DNA of 64,000 bases from Bacteroidota bacterium (GTDB lineage Bacteria; Bacteroidota; Rhodothermia; Rhodothermales; Rubricoccaceae): contig JBCBNX010000008.1 in the NCBI GenBank assembly GCA_039821555.1, positions 1-64,000 of the forward strand, written 5' to 3'. The notes beneath the pieces are model-generated. The model ran no database searches, was not told the origin of the DNA, and saw only the letters and a list, made by a program, of their open reading frames with translations. Shown here in pieces: positions 1 through 7,090 of the stretch (within the stretch, counting starts at the first letter, position 1; each line of letters starts with the position of its first letter). The translations under genes and the position numbers were made by a program.

Positions 1-189
1 ATCAAGCCGAGTGCGGCGCGTTCACTGAAGCCGGCCTTTGACCGCGAACGCTATCGGGAGCGCAACCAGGTAGAGCGGCTGATCGGTCGGCTGAAGCGGT
101 ACCGGCGCGTGGGGACGCGCTACGAGCAGACGGGCCGCAACTACCTGGCGTTCGTGCACGTGGTATCGACGCTGTTGCTACTCGCCTAA
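1..189 (+). CDS. IS5-family transposase, C-terminal fragment (5' part outside window)
   Basis: The last 62 residues of a DDE transposase. The pattern DRERYRERNQVERL followed by GRLKRYRRV and a short C-terminal hydrophobic run is the hallmark end of IS5/IS427-type transposases, including the catalytic Glu in the E-R-x-x-G-R-L-K region. The start codon and the first two catalytic Asp residues lie upstream of the window. Its TAA stop overlaps, on the opposite strand, the TAG stop of the replication-protein gene. Family assignment rests on the visible C-terminal signature; activity cannot be judged. Confidence 0.8.
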   Translation: MKPSAARSLKPAFDRERYRERNQVERLIGRLKRYRRVGTRYEQTGRNYLAFVHVVSTLLLLA

Positions 190-203
190 ATGTCAACGCG
201 GCC
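1..203 (+). mobile_element. Right end of an IS5-family insertion sequence (rest lies outside the window)
   Basis: The transposase reading frame is open from the first base and stops at 187-189. Just after the stop lies a candidate terminal inverted repeat at about 189-203 that abuts a CTAG tetranucleotide at 203-206, the kind of short target duplicated by some IS5 subgroups. The left end is not visible, so the inverted repeat cannot be confirmed here. The element abuts the 3' end of a convergent replication-protein gene and appears to have cut it short. Confidence 0.6.
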
Positions 204-827
204 TAGGTCATTGACCGTGCTGCCAACGCGAACGACTTCGCTGTCGATGCCGCCACCAGAGTCCATCCAGCACCCAGCGACGACGTCGGGAGGGACGTCT
301 GTCGCGATGAGCGCATGGATGTGGTAGCGGCGACCTGGGCTTCGGTCGACCTGGGCGATGTAGCACAGTGGCACTTCAACACCTCGTCGGCGCACGCGCG
401 GGATGAAGCAGCGGCTGAACTGACGACGGAGGCTCAGGATCATCCGGTCGTCTTCAGCGAGGATCGTATCGACTGTGAGAGTGAGGAAGAGTAGGTGGTC
501 CTGCTTTTGGCGCAATAGGTCCCGGAAGTGTGCAACCTTCTGACGGTAGAGTCGCTCGCGGCATACTGGACACGACTTCTTTCCGCAGGCTCTACGGCGC
601 TCGGTGATCTCGCCGGTGTTTGGATCGTCGGCGTGCCCGACCAGGATGGGATGCGGGCATGCCGACGAGGCTGGCTTAATGACACGGTGCTCCGGCGAGT
701 CTGGGAGGCGCTCCGGTCTTCGGTCGACCACTCGGCGGCGTTTCTGTCGGCGCGGCACACGACGGCGTGGTGGTACGCTTCTCCCTACCTCCCCAGGTAG
801 GGAGATTGGGCACTTATCTTGGCTCAT
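186..827 (-). CDS. HUH-type rolling-circle replication initiator (Rep), C-terminally truncated
   Basis: A 213-residue protein. Seen: a zinc-finger-like Cys cluster near residues 81-89 (C-GKKSC-PVC), a beta strand LLFLTLTVD at 112-120 (motif 1), and the metal-binding HUH motif YHIHALI at 168-174. These are the order and spacing of plasmid and phage rolling-circle Rep endonucleases, which nick one origin strand and stay bound through a catalytic Tyr. That Tyr normally lies downstream in a Y-x-x-K-Y-like motif, and none follows here: the frame ends after NDLGRVDI, and its last codons appear to be read from the IS end. The start at 827 was chosen because the upstream in-frame stretch back to 1070 lacks Rep-like sequence. 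Probably inactive for nicking. Confidence 0.7.
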   Translation of the reverse strand: MSQDKCPISLPGEVGRSVPPRRRVPRRQKRRRVVDRRPERLPDSPEHRVIKPASSACPHPILVGHADDPNTGEITERRRACGKKSCPVCRERLYRQKVAHFRDLLRQKQDHLLFLTLTVDTILAEDDRMILSLRRQFSRCFIPRVRRRGVEVPLCYIAQVDRSPGRRYHIHALIATDVPPDVVAGCWMDSGGGIDSEVVRVGSTVNDLGRVDI

Positions 828-1192
828 TGGCTTGGCTTGGTGAATGGACGGTCTCGAGTCGCACCTAGCAGGCCATATGGGGGATCGCAGGCGGCCACCT
901 GCGGTCCCCCTACCATGTACATGGTGCGCTACCTGAGTATCTGCAATCCGGAAGCGAAATACAGCCTCCCCTAGAGGAGGTACTTGCGCCCCAATCCAGC
1001 ACCGATACGTATGCGCAAGGTCAACATGTACGAACACATAAGCCAGATCACGCGCTACATGGATGTCCATGGAATTGCACCCAGCAGAGGGGTGTGCACC
1101 AGCGGAGCGCCACCGACTTTACTCACGACCCTACCAAGTGCTGCGAAAGGGAGACCCAGGTTCGTCGTATTGATCACCTGAGCGATAAGGTC
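828..1192. other. Gene-free stretch upstream of rep, possible origin region
   Basis: No convincing gene on either strand. It contains a 32-bp near-perfect palindrome at 879-910, a second 12-bp perfect palindrome (CCATGTACATGG) at 913-924, and a small CCTCC/GGAGG hairpin near 965-980. The dense secondary structure 50-100 bases before the rep start suggests a replication origin or rep control region. This is inference from position and structure only. Confidence 0.4.
879..910. repeat. 32-bp palindrome, candidate double-strand origin of rolling-circle replication
   Basis: Arms 879-894 and 895-910 are complementary at 14 of 16 positions, and the two exceptions are G-T wobbles; there is no spacer. 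Such a structure can extrude as a cruciform. HUH Rep proteins nick at hairpins of this kind, often just upstream of or inside rep. The palindrome lies 52 bases upstream of the proposed rep start. Function is inferred, not shown. Confidence 0.5.
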
Positions 1193-1690
1193 TCACAGCA
1201 ATCCGCGTTGTGCCATGCTCGTGTAGCAACCGTCAAAGCCGATTATGAGATGATCGCTCACGCCAACTTCGAGAGCTCTACCTGCCTCGACCATCTGCTT
1301 CGTTATCTGGACATCAGCGCGCGAGGGTTCGAGCGATCCTGAGGGGTGATTATGACAGAGGATCACGTTCCGTGCATTGGCTAACAGCGCGAACTTGAAC
1401 ACTTCCCTCGGCGAGGCTGTGCAACTGTCGAGCGTTCCCACGTGTGCCTCGTGAACGCCGATGACACGGCCAGATGTACTCAGCGCCACGGCCAGGAATC
1501 GCTCGCGGTCGGATCCGTCAAGCAACTCGGCACAGAGTCGAGCCGCCCCGGCCGGTGTGGTGATCGTCTCTGTCAAGTGACTGCGCTCTTTGACGAGGCG
1601 AAGCCGAAACACGGGTACCGCATAGCGGTCCGAAACGGAGTGAGTGGAATGGGATGTGCAAGAAGAGAATAGGCTGAGTTGAGTTGTCAT
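1193..1690 (-). CDS. RadC-like JAB/MPN-domain protein
   Basis: A 165-residue protein of the RadC family (JAMM metalloprotease fold). Seen: the CHNHPSGSLEPS zinc-binding signature, a second conserved stretch VSDHLIIG, and the preceding strand NVILCHNHPSG. Family knowledge: stand-alone RadC-like proteins are common on plasmids, integrative elements and anti-defence islands; the biochemical role is unsettled, and a function in DNA repair was not upheld for E. coli RadC. The start at 1690 is chosen because MTTQLSLF begins a typical short N terminus, while the upstream extension to 1801 overlaps the neighbouring gene. It lies just downstream of the DUF6166 gene and probably forms a unit with it. 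Confidence 0.8.
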   Translation of the reverse strand: MTTQLSLFSSCTSHSTHSVSDRYAVPVFRLRLVKERSHLTETITTPAGAARLCAELLDGSDRERFLAVALSTSGRVIGVHEAHVGTLDSCTASPREVFKFALLANARNVILCHNHPSGSLEPSRADVQITKQMVEAGRALEVGVSDHLIIGFDGCYTSMAQRGLL

Positions 1691-1793
1691 GATCGTAGTT
1701 GGTATCAACGACGCGAGGCCGACGCCCCCTTCGGAACGCCGGCCTCGCAGTCGGATGTAATCTGGATGTTGAAGTAGTCGGCCTGGAGGTGAC

Positions 1794-2807
1794 TCAGGCA
1801 CTCAGGTCAGTCGTTCGAGCGAGCAGCCACGCCCTCACGGCGGCGGCACGGACGACCCCGCCCTCGTGCGGGATGCGCGCTACGATGTCGTGAGCGAATG
1901 CATGGGCGTGCTGTGCGGCGACCTTCTCCCCTGCGATATGAGTGAGGATCGAGACAGCGAGGTCGCCTGGCCCCCCGCCGACATATGACCACTCTATCCC
2001 GGTGGGCGAATACACGACGATGTGCTTGACGCTAGCATGGGCAGTGCCACCGGAGTCGCGCCAGAGCTGAATGTCATCGCTGCCGCCTGACACCGTGATC
2101 AGTGGCCTCTCGGTGGCCCCGTCTCCGCTGTGAGCGACGGGCCGGAGAGGCTCACTGCCTATGCCCTCCACGAGGGCACAGGAGTGCGCGTGCGGGCAGC
2201 AGTCCACATCGCCGTCGTCTGGCCGAAGCGAACGGCTGGACCGCTCTAGCGCGCCACCTACCCCCGTCAGGGCAACGTTACATCCTAGGGTGTAGCCGAG
2301 CTCTGATCCAGTGATGCGAGTCAGGTAAAGGTGTGCTCCTTTTGTATCGTGCAATAACGGTCGTGACCAACCGACATGCTTTCGCTGGATCTTGCCCAGC
2401 CGCTCGCTGTCGTGGCTCACGACGAGGAGACCGTCCTCCTCCTCGACCGTGAGTGGCGTCCCGGAACCCAAGCGCTGTCGAACAAGACGCCAAAGGGCTC
2501 GCTGGTGTCCTAAAGTACCCGACAGCTTTGACGGAATCGCAAGGTCATGGGCTCGCCACCGTAGGGTGAACGCTACCGCGCCAAGGGCCTTGCGAACGAG
2601 CGTGTCGTCGCGCATACGAGAGTGCACTTGGGCGTGGCAGAGCCAGCGCTCGGCGGCCTCGGTGATGCGCTGAGCATAGGCATCGGACTCCGGGAGTTGG
2701 TAGTTCCTCCCCTGCTCACGAAGCAGTTCTCGCTCACTGGCAAAGGGCGCTGCGTGCTGTAGCTCGGCACGAACGGCATAGGCGTGGGGTAAATTGATGG
2801 TGTACAT
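1794..2807 (-). CDS. DUF6166-containing hypothetical protein
   Basis: A 337-residue protein. The C-terminal 80 residues (IEWSYVGGGPGDLAVSILTHI, then a His/Ala-rich helix, IPHEGG and a final RAWLLAR) match the DUF6166 pattern, in which a GGSGPxDLALxIL core is followed by a short helical tail. The first 230 residues are not recognised. DUF6166 proteins are frequent on mobile and plasmid-like DNA and have no established biochemical role. Its neighbours, a RadC-like protein and a HUH Rep, fit an integrated replicon. Base composition is less GC-rich than the chromosome to the right. Start at the first ATG (2807). Confidence 0.6.
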   Translation of the reverse strand: MYTINLPHAYAVRAELQHAAPFASERELLREQGRNYQLPESDAYAQRITEAAERWLCHAQVHSRMRDDTLVRKALGAVAFTLRWRAHDLAIPSKLSGTLGHQRALWRLVRQRLGSGTPLTVEEEDGLLVVSHDSERLGKIQRKHVGWSRPLLHDTKGAHLYLTRITGSELGYTLGCNVALTGVGGALERSSRSLRPDDGDVDCCPHAHSCALVEGIGSEPLRPVAHSGDGATERPLITVSGGSDDIQLWRDSGGTAHASVKHIVVYSPTGIEWSYVGGGPGDLAVSILTHIAGEKVAAQHAHAFAHDIVARIPHEGGVVRAAAVRAWLLARTTDLSA

Positions 2808-3639
2808 GGCGACGGGACCTCATCCCGTTGCTAGAGTGAACGGCGAGGTTGTTGGAGCAGCCTCGTCGTGCCGGTCCTGACCGGCTGAAATGGCGACGCC
2901 CGGCCCCCGCTGCGGGAGTCGGGCGTTGCCGTGCAATGGCGCACGGAGCGCAGGGTGTGGTGCTCAATGTCCTGGAGTTGGGACGGCGGCTGGGTTGAGG
3001 TACGGTGCTCTCTGAGCGACCCACGTACCTCGAAGCAGCCGCTTCCCCCCTGCTGACCTTGAACGTGGCTCTTCGGATACCACAACAGATTCCCTCGCCT
3101 CGCGCGTAGAGCAATCACCTGGGGAATCGCCCCCCGCCTTGGTCTTAGTAGGGCATCTGTTCGCTAGCTACTGAATCAGTTCAGGCACCGCTTGCAACGT
3201 CGGAGGAAGGCCATCCGAGGTTCTAATGTGGATACGTTGCACGGTCGTGCTACTCGACCTGCACGGCGGGCGTACAGGCCGGATCAGCAGTCACGGTCAC
3301 GAATGCCGTCCTTTTCGCGCCAGTAGCTAATGGCTCCAGTGCTGAAGGTCCTTTCGTTCTCGCTGCGTTTACAGGTAGCCATGGAGACGGACCTGATTTA
3401 GGGGATAACCTGCTCCTTTGGCCCCCTTGCGGATGCAGTCACCTACGCTACCCAGCGCATTCCTGCCCCCCGTTGGTCCAACTCACCTGTACGAGGATAG
3501 GTAGATGTAAGGGAATCCCTCGCAGCCTTGACAGTAGTCTCCCCTCAGTAGGCCGACTCCAGGCCCAGGTATGCTCGCATTCGTTCGCTTTGGTCACGCT
3601 GTCGTCGTGCCACCGAAATCAGCACCCCTGCCGTCCTGA
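2808..3639. other. 0.8-kb gene-free stretch between mobile DNA and hemA
   Basis: No open frame here has recognisable protein features, and the short ones on both strands look like chance. Two inverted repeats are visible: a strong hairpin at 2892-2930 and a weaker GAGGTAC/GTACCTC pair at about 2997-3032. Beyond 3040 I see no repeat, tRNA or clear promoter; a TTGACA at 3527-3532 has no matching -10 element. The stretch probably marks the edge of the mobile segment. Confidence 0.5.
2892..2930. repeat. GC-rich hairpin, possibly single-strand origin or terminator of the mobile segment
   Basis: Arms 2892-2902 and 2920-2930 pair over 11 positions with one G-T wobble around a 17-base loop. No T-run follows on either strand, so a classical rho-independent terminator is unlikely. 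Given the HUH rep gene nearby, a single-strand origin is possible; this is inference. Confidence 0.35.
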
Positions 3640-5133
3640 ATGAAGCTCTTCGTCCTTGGCCTCGACTATCAGCGCGCGCCCGTTGCCGACCGTGAAGCGT
3701 TCGCGCTGCCACCCGCCACGCTGCATCGCTTCTATGGGGCGTGGACCATGGCGACCAACGCCGCGTGCGTGGTCCTCAGCACCTGCAACCGCACAGAGGT
3801 GATCGTCAATGGCACGGAGCAGGACGTCGCTCTCGCAGAACGCCTACTCACATCGGTGGCCAGTGCTGCATGGCCTGCGCACCTAGCTTTCATACACGAC
3901 GACGAGGACGCCGTTCGTCATGTGCTCAGCGTTGCGTCGGGGCTGCGCTCGCTCGTGCTCGGGGACGCGCAGATCCTGCACCAAGTCAAAGAGGCGTACC
4001 GGGTGGCTGTCGAACATGACACCGTGGACGCCGTGCTCCACCGGCTGCTGCACACAGCGTTCCGGTCCGCGAAGGAGGTACGCACCGAAACCAGCTTCGG
4101 GCACGGAGCCGCCTCCGTATCCAGTCGTGCGGTGATGGTGGCACGGAGCCATGCCCCTGATCAGCAGCTAGATGGACAGCATGTCGTGCTCGTGGGGGCT
4201 GGCCAGATGGCGCTTGCCGCCCTCAATGCCTTGACCTCGCACCGCCTTGCCAGCCTCACAATCACCAACCGGTCCCGCCAGCACGCGGAGGCGCTTGCCC
4301 GCCAGTATGGAGGCCAAGTGTGCGCCTGGCACGCCAGGCATACAGCCATCGCGCGTGCGGACGTCGTGCTCGTCGCTAGCGGAGCGCGTGAGCCGATAGT
4401 GTGTGCTGAGGCACTACCTCCGCGCTGCCCCACGCGCTCGGCACTCGTGATTGACATCGCGGTGCCACGCAACGTAGAGGCCACGGTGAGAGATCTGCAG
4501 GGCTATACCGTCCTCGACCTCGACGAGTTGAACGCGGATGTGGCGGAGGTTTCGGCGGCTCGGCGGTCTGCGCTCCCAGAAGCGCAGATCATCGTGGATA
4601 CGCACCTGGCTGAGTTCGTGATCTGGTTCTTCCACCAGCAAGCACTCCAGCCAACGATCCAGGCGATCCGGAGCACGTTCGAGACCATCCGGCGGCAGGA
4701 ACTCGATCGCTACGCTGACCAGATCCCTGCCATGGCCCGGGCCGACGTGGAGCGCCTGACCGAATCCATTCTGCAGAAACTCCTCGCGGTGCCTATCGTG
4801 CGGCTCAAAACGACCGACCCGAACTCGCTCGACTTCGAACAGGGCATTAAGGCCCTCTCGGCGATCTTCGCTCCTACTGATGAGCCTTCGGCACGTCCAG
4901 AGCCGCCTCGTGAGGCTGCGGGGTGCCCGTTCGGCGCTGGTCTCGAAGCAGAATCCGAAACCGCGCATGTTCACGCTGGGGCCGTGACCCCGGACGTGAT
5001 GCCATCAACGAGCGAGCGCATGCCAGTTGATCCAGATCAGCCATGCATGCCAGCGCGGTGTGCTGCGTGTCGGGCATGCTTCGACATCGCAGCCTTGGGC
5101 ATTGGGCAGACCCCAACGGGCAACGACGCCTAG
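3640..5133 (+). CDS. hemA: Glutamyl-tRNA reductase with a C-terminal Cys-rich extension
   Basis: Reduces glutamyl-tRNA(Glu) to glutamate-1-semialdehyde with NADPH, the first committed step of C5 tetrapyrrole (haem) synthesis. Seen: the catalytic Cys49 in LSTCNRTEV, the second signature GLRSLVLGDAQILHQVKEAY near 101-120, the NADPH-binding HVVLVGAGQMALAAL region near 180-195, and the helical dimerisation domain at about 310-410. At 497 residues it is some 80 longer than usual. The extra tail (about 420-497) is unlike known GluTR sequence and carries a tight Cys cluster (C-x4-C-x2-C-x2-C). No other haem-biosynthesis gene is adjacent. Base composition is closer to the mobile DNA on the left than to the chromosome on the right. 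Confidence 0.92.
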   Translation: MKLFVLGLDYQRAPVADREAFALPPATLHRFYGAWTMATNAACVVLSTCNRTEVIVNGTEQDVALAERLLTSVASAAWPAHLAFIHDDEDAVRHVLSVASGLRSLVLGDAQILHQVKEAYRVAVEHDTVDAVLHRLLHTAFRSAKEVRTETSFGHGAASVSSRAVMVARSHAPDQQLDGQHVVLVGAGQMALAALNALTSHRLASLTITNRSRQHAEALARQYGGQVCAWHARHTAIARADVVLVASGAREPIVCAEALPPRCPTRSALVIDIAVPRNVEATVRDLQGYTVLDLDELNADVAEVSAARRSALPEAQIIVDTHLAEFVIWFFHQQALQPTIQAIRSTFETIRRQELDRYADQIPAMARADVERLTESILQKLLAVPIVRLKTTDPNSLDFEQGIKALSAIFAPTDEPSARPEPPREAAGCPFGAGLEAESETAHVHAGAVTPDVMPSTSERMPVDPDQPCMPARCAACRACFDIAALGIGQTPTGNDA

Positions 5134-5160
5134 AGGCGCTAACTCCGCTCAACCAGGAGG

Positions 5161-5180
5161 CGACCTCGGCTAGGAGGTCG
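5161..5180. terminator. Small hairpin between convergent hemA and membrane-protein genes
   Basis: CGACCTC (5161-5167) and GAGGTCG (5174-5180) form a perfect 7-bp stem with a 6-base loop between the hemA stop and the end of the opposite-strand gene, overlapping the latter's last codons. No T-run follows, so termination is only a plausible role. Confidence 0.3.
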
Positions 5181-5547
5181 AGGCACGGCTACGCCGATTG
5201 GCGCGGAAGTGGCCCACCGCAGCGACGATGAGCGCAATACAAAGCACTGCGGTGATCGACTGCGCAGCGAAAGCAATAGGCAGCCCGATTTCGCCGCCTA
5301 TGATAGCAGGAACCACACGTCCCAGACTGCCGAGCGCACCCAGGAGCGCTACCACAGCGACGCCGTGCATGGCATGCTTGGCTGCGCCTGGACGTGCTTG
5401 CGCTAGGGCTGCGAGGCCCCCGATGATGAGCCCGAGGAACGTGGGGATGAGAGCCGTCATGCTGCCAGTCCAGGAAGCGACATAGGCGACAAGGCCGGTT
5501 GCGATGAGCAGGCCAGCGACGAGAAACGTAGTACGATAGATGGACAT
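5170..5547 (-). CDS. Small four-helix membrane protein, unknown function
   Basis: A 125-residue protein with four predicted transmembrane segments (about residues 6-25, 30-48, 58-78 and 85-112) joined by short loops and a basic C-terminal end (HFRANRRSR). The start at 5547 (MSIYRTTF) places the first helix directly at the N terminus; the upstream in-frame extension to 5643 is not membrane-like. No enzymatic motif is visible and I do not recognise the family. It follows the MFS gene after 152 bases and may be its own unit. Confidence 0.6.
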   Translation of the reverse strand: MSIYRTTFLVAGLLIATGLVAYVASWTGSMTALIPTFLGLIIGGLAALAQARPGAAKHAMHGVAVVALLGALGSLGRVVPAIIGGEIGLPIAFAAQSITAVLCIALIVAAVGHFRANRRSRASTS

Positions 5548-5699
5548 GCTGAGTCTGACAAAAGAGACGTTGGATGCTGTTTGAATGCGGGAATCATCCG
5601 CGAGGCGGTGGTACACAGCACCGGCTCTCGACGACGTAGGCAACGGGGATGTTATTGAGTTCTTCGTCGCACGTCGCCGCGCTGCATGAGGACAGCGGA

Positions 5700-7061
5700 C
5701 TACGACGGCTTGCGGCGGAGCCCGAGACCAAGTAGTGCTAGCAGGAGGCCCGTGCCAGCGACTACGCCGAAGCCCATGCGGTACCCCACGCTCGCAGTAG
5801 TTGCGGATGCCGCCAGGGCAGCGAGCAGGGCCGCCCCAGCGAGTTGGCCCACGCTGATGAAGATGGTCGAGAGCCCCTGCGCGACGGCGCGCTCGTCCGC
5901 GCTCGACTCCGAGAGGAGGATGTAGCTGAGCGAGGACCCGAGGATGCCGGAGAGCCCGAGCCCGAGCACTACCGTGCCCGCGATATGGACCCCGAGGCTC
6001 GGCGCGATGGTGACGACGCCCATGCCCACCGCGATAAGCAGCGCCGCTACGGTCACCACAGGCCGTGCACCAACGCGGTCAAGAAGACGCCCCGCGACAG
6101 GCGCGCCGACCGTCACGCCAGCCACGAGCGGAAGGAGCAAGTACGACCCGCGGGATGGCTCGACGCCGAACGTGGTCACGGTGTAGTCCGAGAGCAGCAC
6201 GAACGTCGCCTCGACGAGCCCGGCACCGACCGCGAGAGCGCAGGCGATCTGCACCGGCCGTCGGGCGATCAGTCCTGGCCGGATCAGCGGAGCCGGTGCG
6301 CGTCGCTCCGCCCAGACGAACAGCCCTAACAGGACGGCAGCGACGGCAAACGCCCCTCCGACCCGGCCGCCTTGCACGCCGAGCCACGGCTCCGAGGTGT
6401 CGAGCCCGGAGAGCCCTACGACGAGGACTGCCAGAAAGCTGGTCAGCGTGACTGTGCCGAGCGCGTCGAACGGGCGCGGCGTGACGGACTCGCTTCGGGG
6501 CAAGGAACGCGCGCTGAGCACGAACACGAGCGCAGCCAGCGGCAAGCTGATCGCGAAGAGCCACCGCCAACTCGCGAAGGCAAGCACGATGCCCCCCATC
6601 GCCGGGCCGACGAGGAAGGCTGCCCCGAATACCGATCCCAAGAGCCCCACCGCTCGCCCGCGCGACTCCGGCGGGTACACGTCGCCGATGACGGCGCTCG
6701 CGACAGGGAAGATGCCGCTCGTGCCTAGCCCCTGAATCACGCGACCGGCGAGCAGGACTTCGAACGAGGGCGCAAATACCACCACGGTAGTCCCCGCCGC
6801 GAAGATGGCGATGTCCGTGAGGTAGACTGTCCTGCGCCCGATGCGGTCCGCGAGCGCCGCCATAATGGGCAGCCCGGCGAGGTTGGCGAGCACGAACGCA
6901 GTGAACGTCCACGCGACCGCCCGCGCGTCAAGACTGAACGCCTCCGCGAGCGCAGGCAGCGCTGGACCGACGACCGCGATGTCTAACGCGCCGAGAAAGG
7001 TGCCCAGGAACAGGACGCCCAGCAGGCGCCTCGGCGGTGCCTCAAGGGGAACGGTCTGCAT
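5700..7061 (-). CDS. MFS transporter, drug:H+ antiporter type
   Basis: A 453-residue major facilitator superfamily permease. Seen: N-terminal helix 1 with the Asp in GALDIAVVGPALP, motif A after helix 2 (ALADRIGRRTVYL), the antiporter motif C (SVFGAAFLVGPAMGG) in helix 5, and multiple helices to the end. These motifs point to proton-coupled export, of the EmrB/QacA or related DHA type, rather than import. It lies 29 bases downstream of the M28 peptidase gene and ends the PepSY-peptidase-MFS unit. In siderophore regions such exporters can release siderophore, or return ligand-free siderophore to the outside; the substrate is not evident from sequence. Confidence 0.85.
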   Translation of the reverse strand: MQTVPLEAPPRRLLGVLFLGTFLGALDIAVVGPALPALAEAFSLDARAVAWTFTAFVLANLAGLPIMAALADRIGRRTVYLTDIAIFAAGTTVVVFAPSFEVLLAGRVIQGLGTSGIFPVASAVIGDVYPPESRGRAVGLLGSVFGAAFLVGPAMGGIVLAFASWRWLFAISLPLAALVFVLSARSLPRSESVTPRPFDALGTVTLTSFLAVLVVGLSGLDTSEPWLGVQGGRVGGAFAVAAVLLGLFVWAERRAPAPLIRPGLIARRPVQIACALAVGAGLVEATFVLLSDYTVTTFGVEPSRGSYLLLPLVAGVTVGAPVAGRLLDRVGARPVVTVAALLIAVGMGVVTIAPSLGVHIAGTVVLGLGLSGILGSSLSYILLSESSADERAVAQGLSTIFISVGQLAGAALLAALAASATTASVGYRMGFGVVAGTGLLLALLGLGLRRKPS

Positions 7062-7090
7062 AGGAAGGCGACGAGCTTGGGCTGATCCGT

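Noticed and set aside
2734..3118. Two overlapping minus-strand frames of 95-126 residues
   Set aside because: Low-complexity Arg/Ser-rich content, no ribosome site, overlap with the real gene start and hairpin; no support.
3527..3560. sigma70-like promoter TTGACA before hemA
   Set aside because: No -10 element at the right distance, and the better-supported promoter in this genome is of Bacteroidetes type.
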